Assembly: GCA_024278215.1 (NCBI GenBank) | Contig: JAJRTR010000180.1 | Coordinates: forward strand, 1 to 14,150 | Length of the DNA stretch: 14,150 nucleotides | DNA from: a bacterium | Lineage (GTDB): Bacteria > UBP15 > UBA6099 > JAJRTR01 | Direction: 5' to 3' | Shown: positions 6,528 to 14,150 of the stretch, piece after piece | Layout of the letters: each line of letters starts with the position of its first letter | How positions within the stretch are numbered: position 1 is the first letter of the stretch | The notes under the pieces: generated by a model | The model's database searches: none | Told to the model about the DNA's origin: nothing | Seen by the model: only the letters and a program-made list of their open reading frames with translations | Program-made: the position numbers and the translations under genes

Positions 6528-6584
6528 TCGGGAGTTTATAATTTATATCCCGATTTTCCGGATTTCTTTGTAAGAAATCTCGGG
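6528..6584 (+). promoter_or_regulatory. Structured 5' leader of the DUF6504-dinB transcript
   Basis: GATTTCTT (6561-6568) and AAGAAATC (6572-6579) form a perfect 8 bp stem with a 3-base loop. It is extended by CCG (6558-6560) with CGG (6581-6583) around one bulged T. The CCCGA at 6549-6553 can pair either with TCGGG at 6528-6532 or with TCGGG at 6580-6584, so two folds exclude each other. No T-run follows, so it is not an intrinsic terminator. Confidence 0.45.
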
Positions 6585-6641
6585 CTAACAACAGGGCCGG
6601 GAGTGGCAGGACGGCGCTACCGGCGGCAGAAAAAGGAGCCA

Positions 6642-6896
6642 ATGATACAGCAGGTCGGCGAATCTATCCCCGTGCTTGCCCGTTTTCGCGACGGCAGGTT
6701 CGAGCCACGCAAGTTCTTGTGGGGCGGTGGTGTCCGCATCGTCGAGAGGGTGACGGGCCGCTGGTCCGAGCACGACGGGCAGTACAAAATCTATCACTTC
6801 GCTGTGATGACCGACACGGGCAGTTGTTGTGAGTTGTCGCTGCACACGCGGCACATGGTCTGGCTGCTGGATCGTGTGCTGGCGGCGGGGGGGTGA
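6642..6896 (+). CDS. Small DUF6504-like protein paired with DNA polymerase IV
   Basis: 84 residues from the ATG at 6642. AAGGAG lies just upstream with a rather short gap of 3 bp; an in-frame GTG at 6603 would give 97 residues. The pattern P-V-x-x-R-F-x-x-G, then F-L-W-G-G, R-W, a Y-x-F-x-V-like strand, and finally W-L-L-D-R-V matches my recollection of the DUF6504 family. These are small, probably all-beta proteins of unknown function, often beside translesion polymerase genes in actinobacteria. There is no signal peptide, so it is cytoplasmic. It ends 6 bp before dinB and shares its promoter, so an accessory role in lesion bypass is inferred. Confidence 0.72.
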   Translation: MIQQVGESIPVLARFRDGRFEPRKFLWGGGVRIVERVTGRWSEHDGQYKIYHFAVMTDTGSCCELSLHTRHMVWLLDRVLAAGG

Positions 6897-6902
6897 GTAC
6901 GC

Positions 6903-8246
6903 ATGAGCAACGACGACCGCAAGACAGGCGGTCGCCGCGCGCCGTTTCTGCGCGGCACGCCGGTGGGGCGAGATCACGACCGCGAGCCGGACGTGAGCCG
7001 CGTCATCGCGCTCATCGACATGAACGCTTTTTTCGCGCAGGTCGAGCAGATATGCAATCCGTCGCTGCGTGGCAAGCCGCTGCTGGTGGGCGGCGACCCG
7101 AAGAAACGTTCGATTGTCGCCGCGGCGTCCTACGAGGCCAAGGCGTGTGGCGTCAGGTCGGGAATGTCCTACTACGAGGCGAAAAAACTCTGTCCGGATG
7201 CAATAGCGATCGAGGGCGACAGCCGTAAATATCTCGACTACTGCTACCGCATCGTCGACATCTTCCGAGAGTTCACCGATGTCGTCGAGGCGTTCTCCAT
7301 CGACGAGGCATTCCTCGATCTCACCAATGTGCAGCGTCTTTTCGGCACCCCGGAGAGGATATGCGGCTGCATAAAAGAGCGGCTGGTCGAGGACCTGGGT
7401 CTCACATGTTCGGTGGGCATCGGCCCCAACAAACTGGTGGCGAAAATGGCGTCCAACATGCAAAAACCCGACGGTCTCACTCGAATATGGCCCGAAGAAC
7501 TGCCTCACATTCTGTGGCCGTTCCCGGTGGAAGAACTCACGGGTGTGGGCCGCCGCATGAAGCGCCGGCTCGCCCGGATGGGCATATCGACAATCGGCGA
7601 CCTGGGCCGGTTCGACCCGGCTGTGCTCCGCGGGCAGTTCGGCGTCTATGGCGAACTGCTGCACCAGTGGGCCAACGGGATCGACGAATCGCCTGTGGAC
7701 CCGACATGTTTTCAGACGGTGAAGTCCGTCGGCCACAGCTACACACTGCCGCGCGACATCGACGACACTGAGACCGCGCGCTGGTTCATCTTCTGGCTGT
7801 CCGACCGTGTGTGCCGCCGCATGCGCCGCGACAACTATGTCGGCCGCACCATCACACTCACTGTACGCAACAGCGATTTTCTTTCCTTCACACGTTCGCT
7901 CACACTGCCCGAGCACACGTCATCGGTCCACACGCTACGCGACAGGGCTATGCTGCTGTATCGCCGCAACGTGCCGCCGGGCATGAAAGTGCGACTGCTG
8001 GGCGTGAGTTTTTCGCACCTGAAAAAAGAGACCCCCGAACAGATGGAGCTTTTCAGCAACGAGCGGCAGCGCCGCGCCGTGGACGCCGCCGTGGACGCCG
8101 TCAAAGACAAGTACGGCGATTCGGCCATTACATTCGCCACGCTCATCGGCAGGCCCCGCGGCATGATCCGCCGCAAGATCGGCTGTTTCCTCACCAGTTC
8201 GGAAAAAGGAAAATCCGACTCGCCGCTCGCCCGGCCACCGTTGTGA
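6903..8246 (+). CDS. dinB: DNA polymerase IV (Y-family translesion polymerase)
   Basis: 447 residues. Y-family polymerase: palm motif I-D-M-N-A-F-F at 38-44 gives the metal ligand Asp39 and steric-gate Phe44. S-I-D-E-A-F-L-D at 132-139 gives catalytic Asp134 and Glu135. The finger motif S-Y-E-A-K-A-x-G-V-R-x-G-M follows at 76-88, and S-V-G-I-G-P-N-K-L-V-A-K at 170-181. The helix-hairpin-helix thumb (L-T-G-V-G, 212-216) and little finger are complete. Q-M-E-L-F at 380-384 is a beta-clamp-binding motif, followed by about 60 more residues ending in the usual A-T-L-I-G region. It has about 30 extra N-terminal residues compared with E. coli DinB; a GTG at 6993 is an alternative start. It copies across damaged bases with low fidelity. 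It is expressed with the small DUF6504-like gene, 6 bp upstream, from the 6494 promoter. No catalytic residue is missing. Confidence 0.96.
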   Translation: MSNDDRKTGGRRAPFLRGTPVGRDHDREPDVSRVIALIDMNAFFAQVEQICNPSLRGKPLLVGGDPKKRSIVAAASYEAKACGVRSGMSYYEAKKLCPDAIAIEGDSRKYLDYCYRIVDIFREFTDVVEAFSIDEAFLDLTNVQRLFGTPERICGCIKERLVEDLGLTCSVGIGPNKLVAKMASNMQKPDGLTRIWPEELPHILWPFPVEELTGVGRRMKRRLARMGISTIGDLGRFDPAVLRGQFGVYGELLHQWANGIDESPVDPTCFQTVKSVGHSYTLPRDIDDTETARWFIFWLSDRVCRRMRRDNYVGRTITLTVRNSDFLSFTRSLTLPEHTSSVHTLRDRAMLLYRRNVPPGMKVRLLGVSFSHLKKETPEQMELFSNERQRRAVDAAVDAVKDKYGDSAITFATLIGRPRGMIRRKIGCFLTSSEKGKSDSPLARPPL

Positions 8247-8420
8247 ATCTGTGTTTGAACGCAAGCCATACAACCTGCGGAGAATCAGCACGCCACACTT
8301 GCTCTCGATCACATTTCTTTGCCTCTTCGCTATATGGTGTGGGTATAGAAATATAGTGTGCCGTCGATAAAACAGATAATTGGGCAACGACTTATGTAAA
8401 GTTTTCCACAAATCCACTGT

Positions 8421-8444
8421 CCGGCAATCCTTTAAAATTGCCGG
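8421..8444. repeat. Perfect 8 bp inverted repeat
   Basis: CCGGCAAT and ATTGCCGG arms with an 8-base loop. It is the best hairpin in the gap and could act as a bidirectional RNA 3' end or a stability element. No T-run follows on either strand, so classical Rho-independent termination is not shown. Confidence 0.5.
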
Positions 8445-8469
8445 GAAACGGTGGGTATTGTGGTAAACT

Positions 8470-8483
8470 CGGCTCGAAAGCCG
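8470..8483 (-). terminator. Small hairpin with TTCG loop downstream of the TPR gene
   Basis: On the minus strand CGGCT and AGCCG arms close a TTCG tetraloop, about 70 nt past the TPR stop codon. Only a short TTT follows. It may be a weak terminator or 3' end processing site. Confidence 0.25.
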
Positions 8484-8549
8484 CCGGTTCTCCGCGCTGG
8501 AGTTTTCTATGGTGAACACAGAGCCCCGAACTCGTTTTGTCCACACAAT

Positions 8550-11162
8550 TCAGCGAGGAGCCGTTTCTTTTGTAGGAAGACGGAATTTATCCGCAAGCCC
8601 GCGGGCGAGGGAGCCGGCCCTGCGGCCCCAGTATGACGCCGGGTAGTTCGTGATGACATCCTGGCAGCGGCGGAGCGCTTCTTTGTCCCGGCCGAGCTTT
8701 TCGAGTATCACGGCGAGCCGGTAGCCCGCGCGCGCGGCCAGAGCCGGGTCCTGCCTGTCTTCAAGTATTTTCGAATATGCTTTCGCCGCCGCCTCGAGCT
8801 CGCCGCCCTTCAGCAGTATGTCGCCTGTGCGCATAAAAACATAATCGCGCGGTGTGCCTTCGGGCATCATGGCCGCCAGTTTGCGGAAGGCCGCCACTGC
8901 GCCGGCGGCATCTCCTTTTATGTTCTTCTTCTCCGCCGCGATAAAGGCCTGTATGAAAATCGGATCGGTCGCGGACATGTCTTCGAGGAAAAACAATCTT
9001 TCAAGCGCGTCGTTCACGTAGCGGCTCTCGGGGTACTGGTCCATCACGAGTCTGTAAAGTTTTTTCGCTTCATCAATTTTCGAACTGAACAGTTTTGTTT
9101 CCGCGCGAAAGAAGAGTATCTGGTCGAAATAGCGCGATGAGCCGGGTCGTTTCGCGAGAGCGTCAAAGGACTCGGCGGCGCGTGCGAATTCGCCAAGGGA
9201 AAAAGTGGTGCGGGCTTCGCCCACGAGCGACGCCTCGAACCACGGCCCGGCGGGATACTCCGACGCGAGCCGCGCGTAGTAGCCACGGGCTTCCTTATAG
9301 TTACGCCGGTCTTCTTCGATCCCGGCGAGTTTCATAAGCGCTTCGTCGGCGCCGGGTGCGCCCGGATAGTCGTCGACGATGCGACGCAGCAGGCGCGCGG
9401 CATTGTCCATATCGCCCGCAGTGAGCCACGACCTTGCCGCCTGGAGCAGAAAGAAAGGACTCTGCGCGGCGTCTTTCCCGGCGGCTGCTTCGTAAAGCCG
9501 CGCCGCCTGTTTGTGTGCGCCCCGCATCGCGCGCCGACCCGCGAGCTGACTCAGGAATGCGGCCGGAACAGGTGTTCTGGACGCCGCCCGCTCTGCTTCC
9601 GACATTGAGGCCGGCCCCTTTTTCAGTGTCATCAGGATGTCGAGCCATGTAAGCTGAAGTTGCAGATTCCCTGGTTGCGCAGCAGCGGCTTTTTCAACGA
9701 TGCCGATACCTTTGTCCGCGACTTCTTCCTTTGTAGCCAGCCTGTAAATCATGTTTGCCGCGTTTTTGTCGTTGGGGTTCATCATCAGCAACTTAACATA
9801 TTCGCCCAGCGCTTTTTCAAACTGCATCTGATTGTAATAAAGGTTTGCGAGATCGGCTGCGAAAAGATTCGGGTCGCCGAGCCTTTTGCGGCCTTTCTCG
9901 AAAAGTTTGGCCACTTCGTCGTGAAGATAGAAAGGCAGATAATAGCCCGCGAGTGTCCTGTAGGTGACGGCGTCGTCGGGATTGAAGCCCGCCGCTTTTT
10001 CCCACGCCTCGCGTGCCCTGTCCATATCTTTTTCCTGGAAATAGATGTTGCCCAGTTGTCTCCATGCGGGCTGGAAAGCCGGGTTCTTCGCGATCACCGC
10101 CTCGAGTGTTTCCTTCGCTTTTGTCACCCATTTGTTGTCATAATACACCTTTGCCAGCTCGACAGCGTCCACGAGGTTGCCGGGCTCGTGTTTAACGATG
10201 ACCTCGAGCTGGTTGAGTTCGTCGAGCGATTTCTTGTCCCATTGATAGAGGCGTTTCAGCGTATGGTACGGTGCCATGTCGCCGGGGTTCTTCGCTTTCC
10301 GCTGCTCGATCTGTCCTATCAGTTCGTCGAGTTTACCAGCGTTTTTCACGGCGTTGAAGTACTTGTTTTCAAAGCCGCGGTTTCCGGGATTCGCTTCGAG
10401 TATTTTCTTATAGATACCGGCGGCGGATTCGTATTCTTCTTTAACTTCATAAGATTTCGCGAGCTGGAGCAGGAACTGGAGGTCGCCCGGATTTTTCTTG
10501 AGATGCTTTTCGATAACGGTCTGTGCCTCATAGATTCGGGAGAGGCGCAGGTAGAGTTCGACAAGCGCCCTCGAAGCACGGTCCGCATACCCCTTGTCGG
10601 GGTTTTCCGACACCTGCCGCAACATGCGCACGGCATCGTCGGCGCGGCCTGTTTTTTCGTACAATTGCGCCAGTCTGAATCTGGCGTCGATTGCTATCGG
10701 GGCATCGGGAAACCTGTCGACGAGGGTTTCATAGAGATCGACGGCTGCTGCCTCGCGGCCCGCCTGCGCGGTGGCTTCAGCCGCCATGTACAGCGCGCGC
10801 GGCGCTAGCGGATCGTCGGTATAATCCTGGTAGAGCTGCATGAAAGCGTGGGCCGCCGCGTCGAAATCCTGCTTGTTTTTCAACTGCACGGCATTGTTGA
10901 AAAGTTGCTGCGCGTTGAGAACAATCGCCGGGCCGGCCTCGACTTTTTCCTGCTTGCCCACAGTGACACTGACGCCCGGCGACATGGGCGGCGCGGGAGC
11001 GGCGGATGTACCGGCGCATTCAATCTGCACAGCAGCAGGCATCTGAGCCAGTATTGCCGTGAGCAGTATAATAATGACTTTCGCGCCGACATATCCACAT
11101 GCAGGCGGATACGCGGCAAAAGCTTTTTCGGAAAAAATATCTCGCAACGACTTGAAATTCAT
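8550..11162 (-). CDS. Exported long tetratricopeptide-repeat protein
   Basis: 870 residues from the ATG at 11162, chosen for the GAGG 5 bp upstream. An ATG at 11189 would add 9 residues and overlap the upstream gene by 8 bp but has no spaced ribosome site. The N-terminus has a hydrophobic segment (about residues 18-38) consistent with a Sec signal or membrane anchor, followed by an Ala/Pro-rich stretch. The rest is helical repeats of about 34 residues with the TPR pattern (A-L-Y, G-R, A-x-x-x-Y-x-x-x-L-x-x-x-P). The repeats near the two ends resemble the YbgF/BamD-type, with Y-P-D-A-P and Y-P-x-S-x-Y. It is a scaffold for protein contacts, probably in the periplasm. It lies 19 bp after the DUF4175-like gene and is almost surely co-transcribed with it. 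There is no enzymatic domain, and the partner is unknown. Confidence 0.85.
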   Translation of the reverse strand: MNFKSLRDIFSEKAFAAYPPACGYVGAKVIIILLTAILAQMPAAVQIECAGTSAAPAPPMSPGVSVTVGKQEKVEAGPAIVLNAQQLFNNAVQLKNKQDFDAAAHAFMQLYQDYTDDPLAPRALYMAAEATAQAGREAAAVDLYETLVDRFPDAPIAIDARFRLAQLYEKTGRADDAVRMLRQVSENPDKGYADRASRALVELYLRLSRIYEAQTVIEKHLKKNPGDLQFLLQLAKSYEVKEEYESAAGIYKKILEANPGNRGFENKYFNAVKNAGKLDELIGQIEQRKAKNPGDMAPYHTLKRLYQWDKKSLDELNQLEVIVKHEPGNLVDAVELAKVYYDNKWVTKAKETLEAVIAKNPAFQPAWRQLGNIYFQEKDMDRAREAWEKAAGFNPDDAVTYRTLAGYYLPFYLHDEVAKLFEKGRKRLGDPNLFAADLANLYYNQMQFEKALGEYVKLLMMNPNDKNAANMIYRLATKEEVADKGIGIVEKAAAAQPGNLQLQLTWLDILMTLKKGPASMSEAERAASRTPVPAAFLSQLAGRRAMRGAHKQAARLYEAAAGKDAAQSPFFLLQAARSWLTAGDMDNAARLLRRIVDDYPGAPGADEALMKLAGIEEDRRNYKEARGYYARLASEYPAGPWFEASLVGEARTTFSLGEFARAAESFDALAKRPGSSRYFDQILFFRAETKLFSSKIDEAKKLYRLVMDQYPESRYVNDALERLFFLEDMSATDPIFIQAFIAAEKKNIKGDAAGAVAAFRKLAAMMPEGTPRDYVFMRTGDILLKGGELEAAAKAYSKILEDRQDPALAARAGYRLAVILEKLGRDKEALRRCQDVITNYPASYWGRRAGSLARGLADKFRLPTKETAPR

Positions 11163-11181
11163 ATTTTCCTCGTGGAATCTC

Positions 11182-14150
11182 TCATTCATTCCTGCCGCGC
11201 ATCAGTTCGTTATAGTACTTTTCGATGAGCCGCTCGTAGCCCTCCGGCCTCGGCTGTTCGCGCAGTCGCTTGAGTTCCTCGCGCACAGCCGGCGGAAGCG
11301 ATTCCTCCAGAAGGTCTCTCACAGGCGCCGGCGATTCTGTTTCATAAGCTTTCGCTTTTTCAGCAACGCGATTCTCCTCGAGCGCTTCCTTACGCAACGA
11401 GAGCGAAGCGTCCTGCAGGCGGCGCAACACATCGGCCTGTCGCCGCCGCACCGTGTCGCTCACCCTTCCGCCCGCCATGCCACGCTGTATCTCTTCCATT
11501 TCGCTTTCAATCTGCGACAGACGTTTTCCCATCTCGCTCATGCGGCCCATTTCGTTCATCAGACCCGACAGGCCTTCTTTTAGCATCTGTTGCTGTTGCG
11601 CAAGTTGCTGCATAGCCTGCCCCATGCCCGGCACAGGCGTTCCCGAGTCGCCCAGCCGGCTGGTGGCGTCGTTCAGGGACTTCTGACCCTCGGCAAGTTT
11701 CTGTAGCTGTTCCATATATTGTTCGAGCGCGGATTTCGACGAAGCCGCCGCCGCGTTGCGCTGCCCCTCGAGCAGGGCGATTGCAAGCTGATTGAGTTTC
11801 AGCGACGCCCGGCGCTGCTGATTGAGAGCGCCGGCGAGTTTTCCCTCGGCGAGTTGACCCACAACCTGCGACAGGGCTTCCGACGCGGCGGCGGCGATGG
11901 TTGTCGCACGCGGCGGTATCGCCATCGACATTATCGCAAGGCGTGACACGTCGCGTTTGAGGAAGTCGACGGTCTCACGCGCGATCTTTTCCTCGTCCAT
12001 CAGTGTTTCGGCCATGTCGGGTGGAATAGCCGATACATTGTGCTCGAGCAGTTCCTCGGTGCTCGCGAGCGAGGCTTCGTGCGCGTCGGAAACGTCCAGT
12101 GTGCGGCGCAGCAGTTTGCGTATAAGCCCCTTGAGTTCCTTCTTCATATCGGCGGCGAGCTGCTCGGTCATTTCATCGAGCGCGCCGCTCATGCTGCGCA
12201 ACTTTTTCGCGGCCGCCTCCTCGTCGGGAATCGCCTCGCCGGGCTTGCGCTCGGAAAGTTTACGGTGTGCGTTTTTAAGATCATCTTCCAGATTGGCTTT
12301 TCGGCCCATTCGAGCGATTTCGCCGAGTTTTTCGGAAGCCCCGGGACTCATTTTCTCGATTTCTTTCGCAAGCTTTTCAAGCGCGTCGAGTGTGGGGGGC
12401 GTCTCTTCGGATATGCGTTGTTCTTCGCGTGCCTGGCGGGCGGTTTCGTCGATCTGGCGGCCCTCGGGCGGCCTGCCCCCGGTGGATTTATCGAGCGATT
12501 TCGTGCGTTCCGTCAGGTCCTCCTGCCTTTTCGCGAGTTTTCGGAGTTGTTCGCGCAATGCGTTCAGTTGCTGCTCGGTTCGTATACGTTTCAGCCGCTT
12601 GAGAGTCTGGTCCAGGCGGTCCATAATCTTCCGTTGCTCCTTGCTTCGCTCCAGCATCGCCGTGTCCATCTTATTCATGTCCGCCTGCTGAAGATTCTGC
12701 TGTATTTTCTCGAGCAATTCCTTCATGTCGTCGTTCATAATCTTCGACATGAGCCTGTTTATTTCCTGCAACTTCTGCAACGTGTCCAGGTTCACAAGTT
12801 CGTTGCTCTGCATCTTTTTCAGGCTGTCTTCCATGGACTTCGATATCTCGGAAAGTTCCTGTTCGAGCGCCTGCTGTCTTTCGAGCGCACGCGCGGTGTC
12901 CGCGCGCCACTTTTTCCGGCCTTTTGCCGACTTGTCCAGTTTCTGCGCCATGTTTTTGAACTGTTCGGCGATCTTGCCGCTTTCGCGCAGCACGGACTCG
13001 AGCCTGTTGATGTCGCTGTCCTGCTTCCTGGTGATTTCCCTGTAATCCTCGAATCTCGACATGATATGTATGCGGCGCGTCTCCGAGTATGAAGTCTTGG
13101 GGCCGGTGAGCGCGTCGTTGTCGGTCGCGCTGATCCGGTACTCGATTGTGTCACCTTCGAAAGCATCCAGCCCGACAAGGTCCCACGAGTATTCGAACAG
13201 CGCCTCCCGCCCGCCGCGTACAGGTATCTCGATTCGGTCTTCCCTGTTTTTACCGTTCATTTTCATGAGCAGTCCGACATCGGAAACGCCATAGTCGTCG
13301 CGTGCGTTGCCTTTCAGCATCACTATTGATAGCTTCGGAACCGTAAGGTCCTTTTCCGGTGACACGAGTTTGACACTGGGCGGCTCGTCCGGCACAGACT
13401 CGATGTGGTACTGCGGTGGGAACCTGTTGGCGAAACCATGCGAGTCGCGCAGATGCACCGTATAGACAATATCCTTACTTATAGTTATCGAACCGGTCGC
13501 CACTCCGGGTGCGGTCGGAGCGAGTTCGGTTCTGTTGCCGTTCTGATCCTGAATCCAGGCGGAATCCAGGTCGCTCGTGGATTCGACAGTGAAGTCGACA
13601 CGTGTGCCGAACGGCAGTCGCAAGTCACCCGCGTTCTCACGTGTATCGGGCAATATACCGGTGTATTCCGGGTAAGTGAGTATCGCCGAAATGCCGCGCA
13701 CACCGGGCGGTTCGACAGCAAATATATGGAATATGCGTGACTTGAAATCACGGAAGGCGACATGATAGTTCATATCGCCCGCAACCGAGATCACACGGGC
13801 GGCGAATAGCATCGTAGTCGCCGACGCCGCAGCGGCGGCGGCGGCTTTTTCCATCTGTATATCGAAAGGTTCGAGCCCCTCGCGCTCGAGCACAAGCCGC
13901 GGCTCGATGCCGGAATAGCCCGAGAAAACAGCTTCGACGACCGCCTCTCCCCCCACCGGCACCGTGATATCTCCGGTGACGGATTCGAGAGTGAACACTT
14001 CAGGTTCGGGCCTGTACGGCGGCTGGAGATATGAAATAACGTCGGAGGCTGTTTTTCCTGTATAAGACATTACCGCCGCGACGGAAACGAGCGCAAGCAC
14101 GGCGGCGAGCGCCGCCGCCACGAGCGGGCGCGTGTTGACGATACGCAAAG
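11182..14150 (-). CDS. DUF4175-like membrane protein with long coiled coils, N-terminus outside window (partial)
   Basis: The reading frame is open to the right edge. A TTG at 14148 is the only start visible there and would give 988 residues, but the first visible segment is already a transmembrane helix (about 8-29). Such proteins usually have an earlier helix and a true start upstream, so the gene is treated as partial. Order from that TTG: helix, two or three Ig-like or beta domains (about 48-362, with P-P-G-V and Y-P-E-Y-T-G characteristic of DUF4175-like proteins), then long charged coiled coils (about 366-560, 590-680, 805-890). A Gln/Met-rich segment lies near 845-870. The C-terminal motif V-R-R-R-Q-A-D-V-L-R-R-L-Q-D-A near 900-914 is typical of this family. 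Related genes often lie beside MoxR, DUF58 and VWA genes, which would lie further right. Function is unknown; a periplasmic scaffold anchored in the inner membrane is likely. Confidence 0.8.
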   Translation of the reverse strand, partial: LRIVNTRPLVAAALAAVLALVSVAAVMSYTGKTASDVISYLQPPYRPEPEVFTLESVTGDITVPVGGEAVVEAVFSGYSGIEPRLVLEREGLEPFDIQMEKAAAAAAASATTMLFAARVISVAGDMNYHVAFRDFKSRIFHIFAVEPPGVRGISAILTYPEYTGILPDTRENAGDLRLPFGTRVDFTVESTSDLDSAWIQDQNGNRTELAPTAPGVATGSITISKDIVYTVHLRDSHGFANRFPPQYHIESVPDEPPSVKLVSPEKDLTVPKLSIVMLKGNARDDYGVSDVGLLMKMNGKNREDRIEIPVRGGREALFEYSWDLVGLDAFEGDTIEYRISATDNDALTGPKTSYSETRRIHIMSRFEDYREITRKQDSDINRLESVLRESGKIAEQFKNMAQKLDKSAKGRKKWRADTARALERQQALEQELSEISKSMEDSLKKMQSNELVNLDTLQKLQEINRLMSKIMNDDMKELLEKIQQNLQQADMNKMDTAMLERSKEQRKIMDRLDQTLKRLKRIRTEQQLNALREQLRKLAKRQEDLTERTKSLDKSTGGRPPEGRQIDETARQAREEQRISEETPPTLDALEKLAKEIEKMSPGASEKLGEIARMGRKANLEDDLKNAHRKLSERKPGEAIPDEEAAAKKLRSMSGALDEMTEQLAADMKKELKGLIRKLLRRTLDVSDAHEASLASTEELLEHNVSAIPPDMAETLMDEEKIARETVDFLKRDVSRLAIMSMAIPPRATTIAAAASEALSQVVGQLAEGKLAGALNQQRRASLKLNQLAIALLEGQRNAAAASSKSALEQYMEQLQKLAEGQKSLNDATSRLGDSGTPVPGMGQAMQQLAQQQQMLKEGLSGLMNEMGRMSEMGKRLSQIESEMEEIQRGMAGGRVSDTVRRRQADVLRRLQDASLSLRKEALEENRVAEKAKAYETESPAPVRDLLEESLPPAVREELKRLREQPRPEGYERLIEKYYNELMRGRNE

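Larger units (their letters stand above)
8247..8549. other. Convergent intergenic region without a gene
   Basis: About 300 bp between the converging dinB and TPR genes. I see no supported coding sequence, no RNA gene and no classical terminator with a T-run for either gene. It contains the hairpins at 8421-8444 and 8470-8483 and a short ATATxGTGTG direct repeat near 8333-8356. Confidence 0.6.

Noticed and set aside
6585-7916. Minus-strand open frame of 443 codons over dinB
   Set aside because: It lies opposite a complete, motif-perfect DNA polymerase IV. It is His/Arg/Ala-rich, as GC-rich antisense frames are, and resembles no family.
8403-8544. Two DnaA-box-like sequences (TTTTCCACA near 8403 and TTGTCCACA near 8536)
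   Set aside because: Each has at least one mismatch to TTATCCACA. There are only two, and no dnaA, dnaN or AT-rich unwinding element is nearby, so an origin is not supported.
9660-10808. Plus-strand open frame of 382 codons opposite the TPR gene
   Set aside because: The minus frame has clear TPR periodicity. This one is an antisense frame rich in Phe, Val and Arg without a ribosome site.

Overview
The window looks like part of a Gram-negative bacterial chromosome with moderately GC-rich genes and AT-rich spacers. Evidence for a diderm is an outer-membrane beta-barrel protein and Sec signal peptides without sortase or lipobox anchors. A DUF4175-like membrane protein next to a periplasmic TPR protein resembles the MoxR/DUF58/VWA gene neighbourhoods of Planctomycetes-, FCB- and Omnitrophota-like lineages. 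The phylum cannot be fixed from this window. No tRNA, rRNA, CRISPR array, transposase, integrase or toxin gene is visible.

Region 1 (1-6212, minus strand) is a set of three secreted or surface genes read leftward in the order barrel, Ig protein, fibre. First is an outer-membrane beta-barrel with an N-terminal copper-amine-oxidase-N-like domain (4266-6212). Second is a multi-Ig protein with an embedded NTF2-like domain and a C-terminal Big_1-like domain (1904-4207). Third is a fibre-like protein of 71-72 residue repeats that runs off the left edge (1-1820). Spacers of 58 and 83 bp suggest one transcription unit, started by a strong sigma70-type promoter at 6450-6421. Its leader of about 200 nt contains a hairpin followed by a T-run.

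Region 2 (6213-6641) is an AT-rich divergent control region. Two back-to-back consensus-like promoters are separated by about 43 bp that holds an imperfect dyad. The rightward promoter has a LexA-like CTG-N10-CAG motif in its spacer.

Region 3 (6642-8246, plus strand) is a two-gene unit: a small DUF6504-like protein and a Y-family DNA polymerase IV (dinB), 6 bp apart. This is probably a translesion-synthesis, DNA-damage-inducible unit.

Region 4 (8247-8549) is a convergent gap without a gene, containing two hairpins. Region 5 (8550-14150, minus strand) holds a long TPR protein and, upstream of it, a DUF4175-like coiled-coil membrane protein whose N-terminus lies beyond the right edge. The two are 19 bp apart and are probably the tail of a larger operon. 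The least explained part is the three-gene surface cluster with its structured leader.
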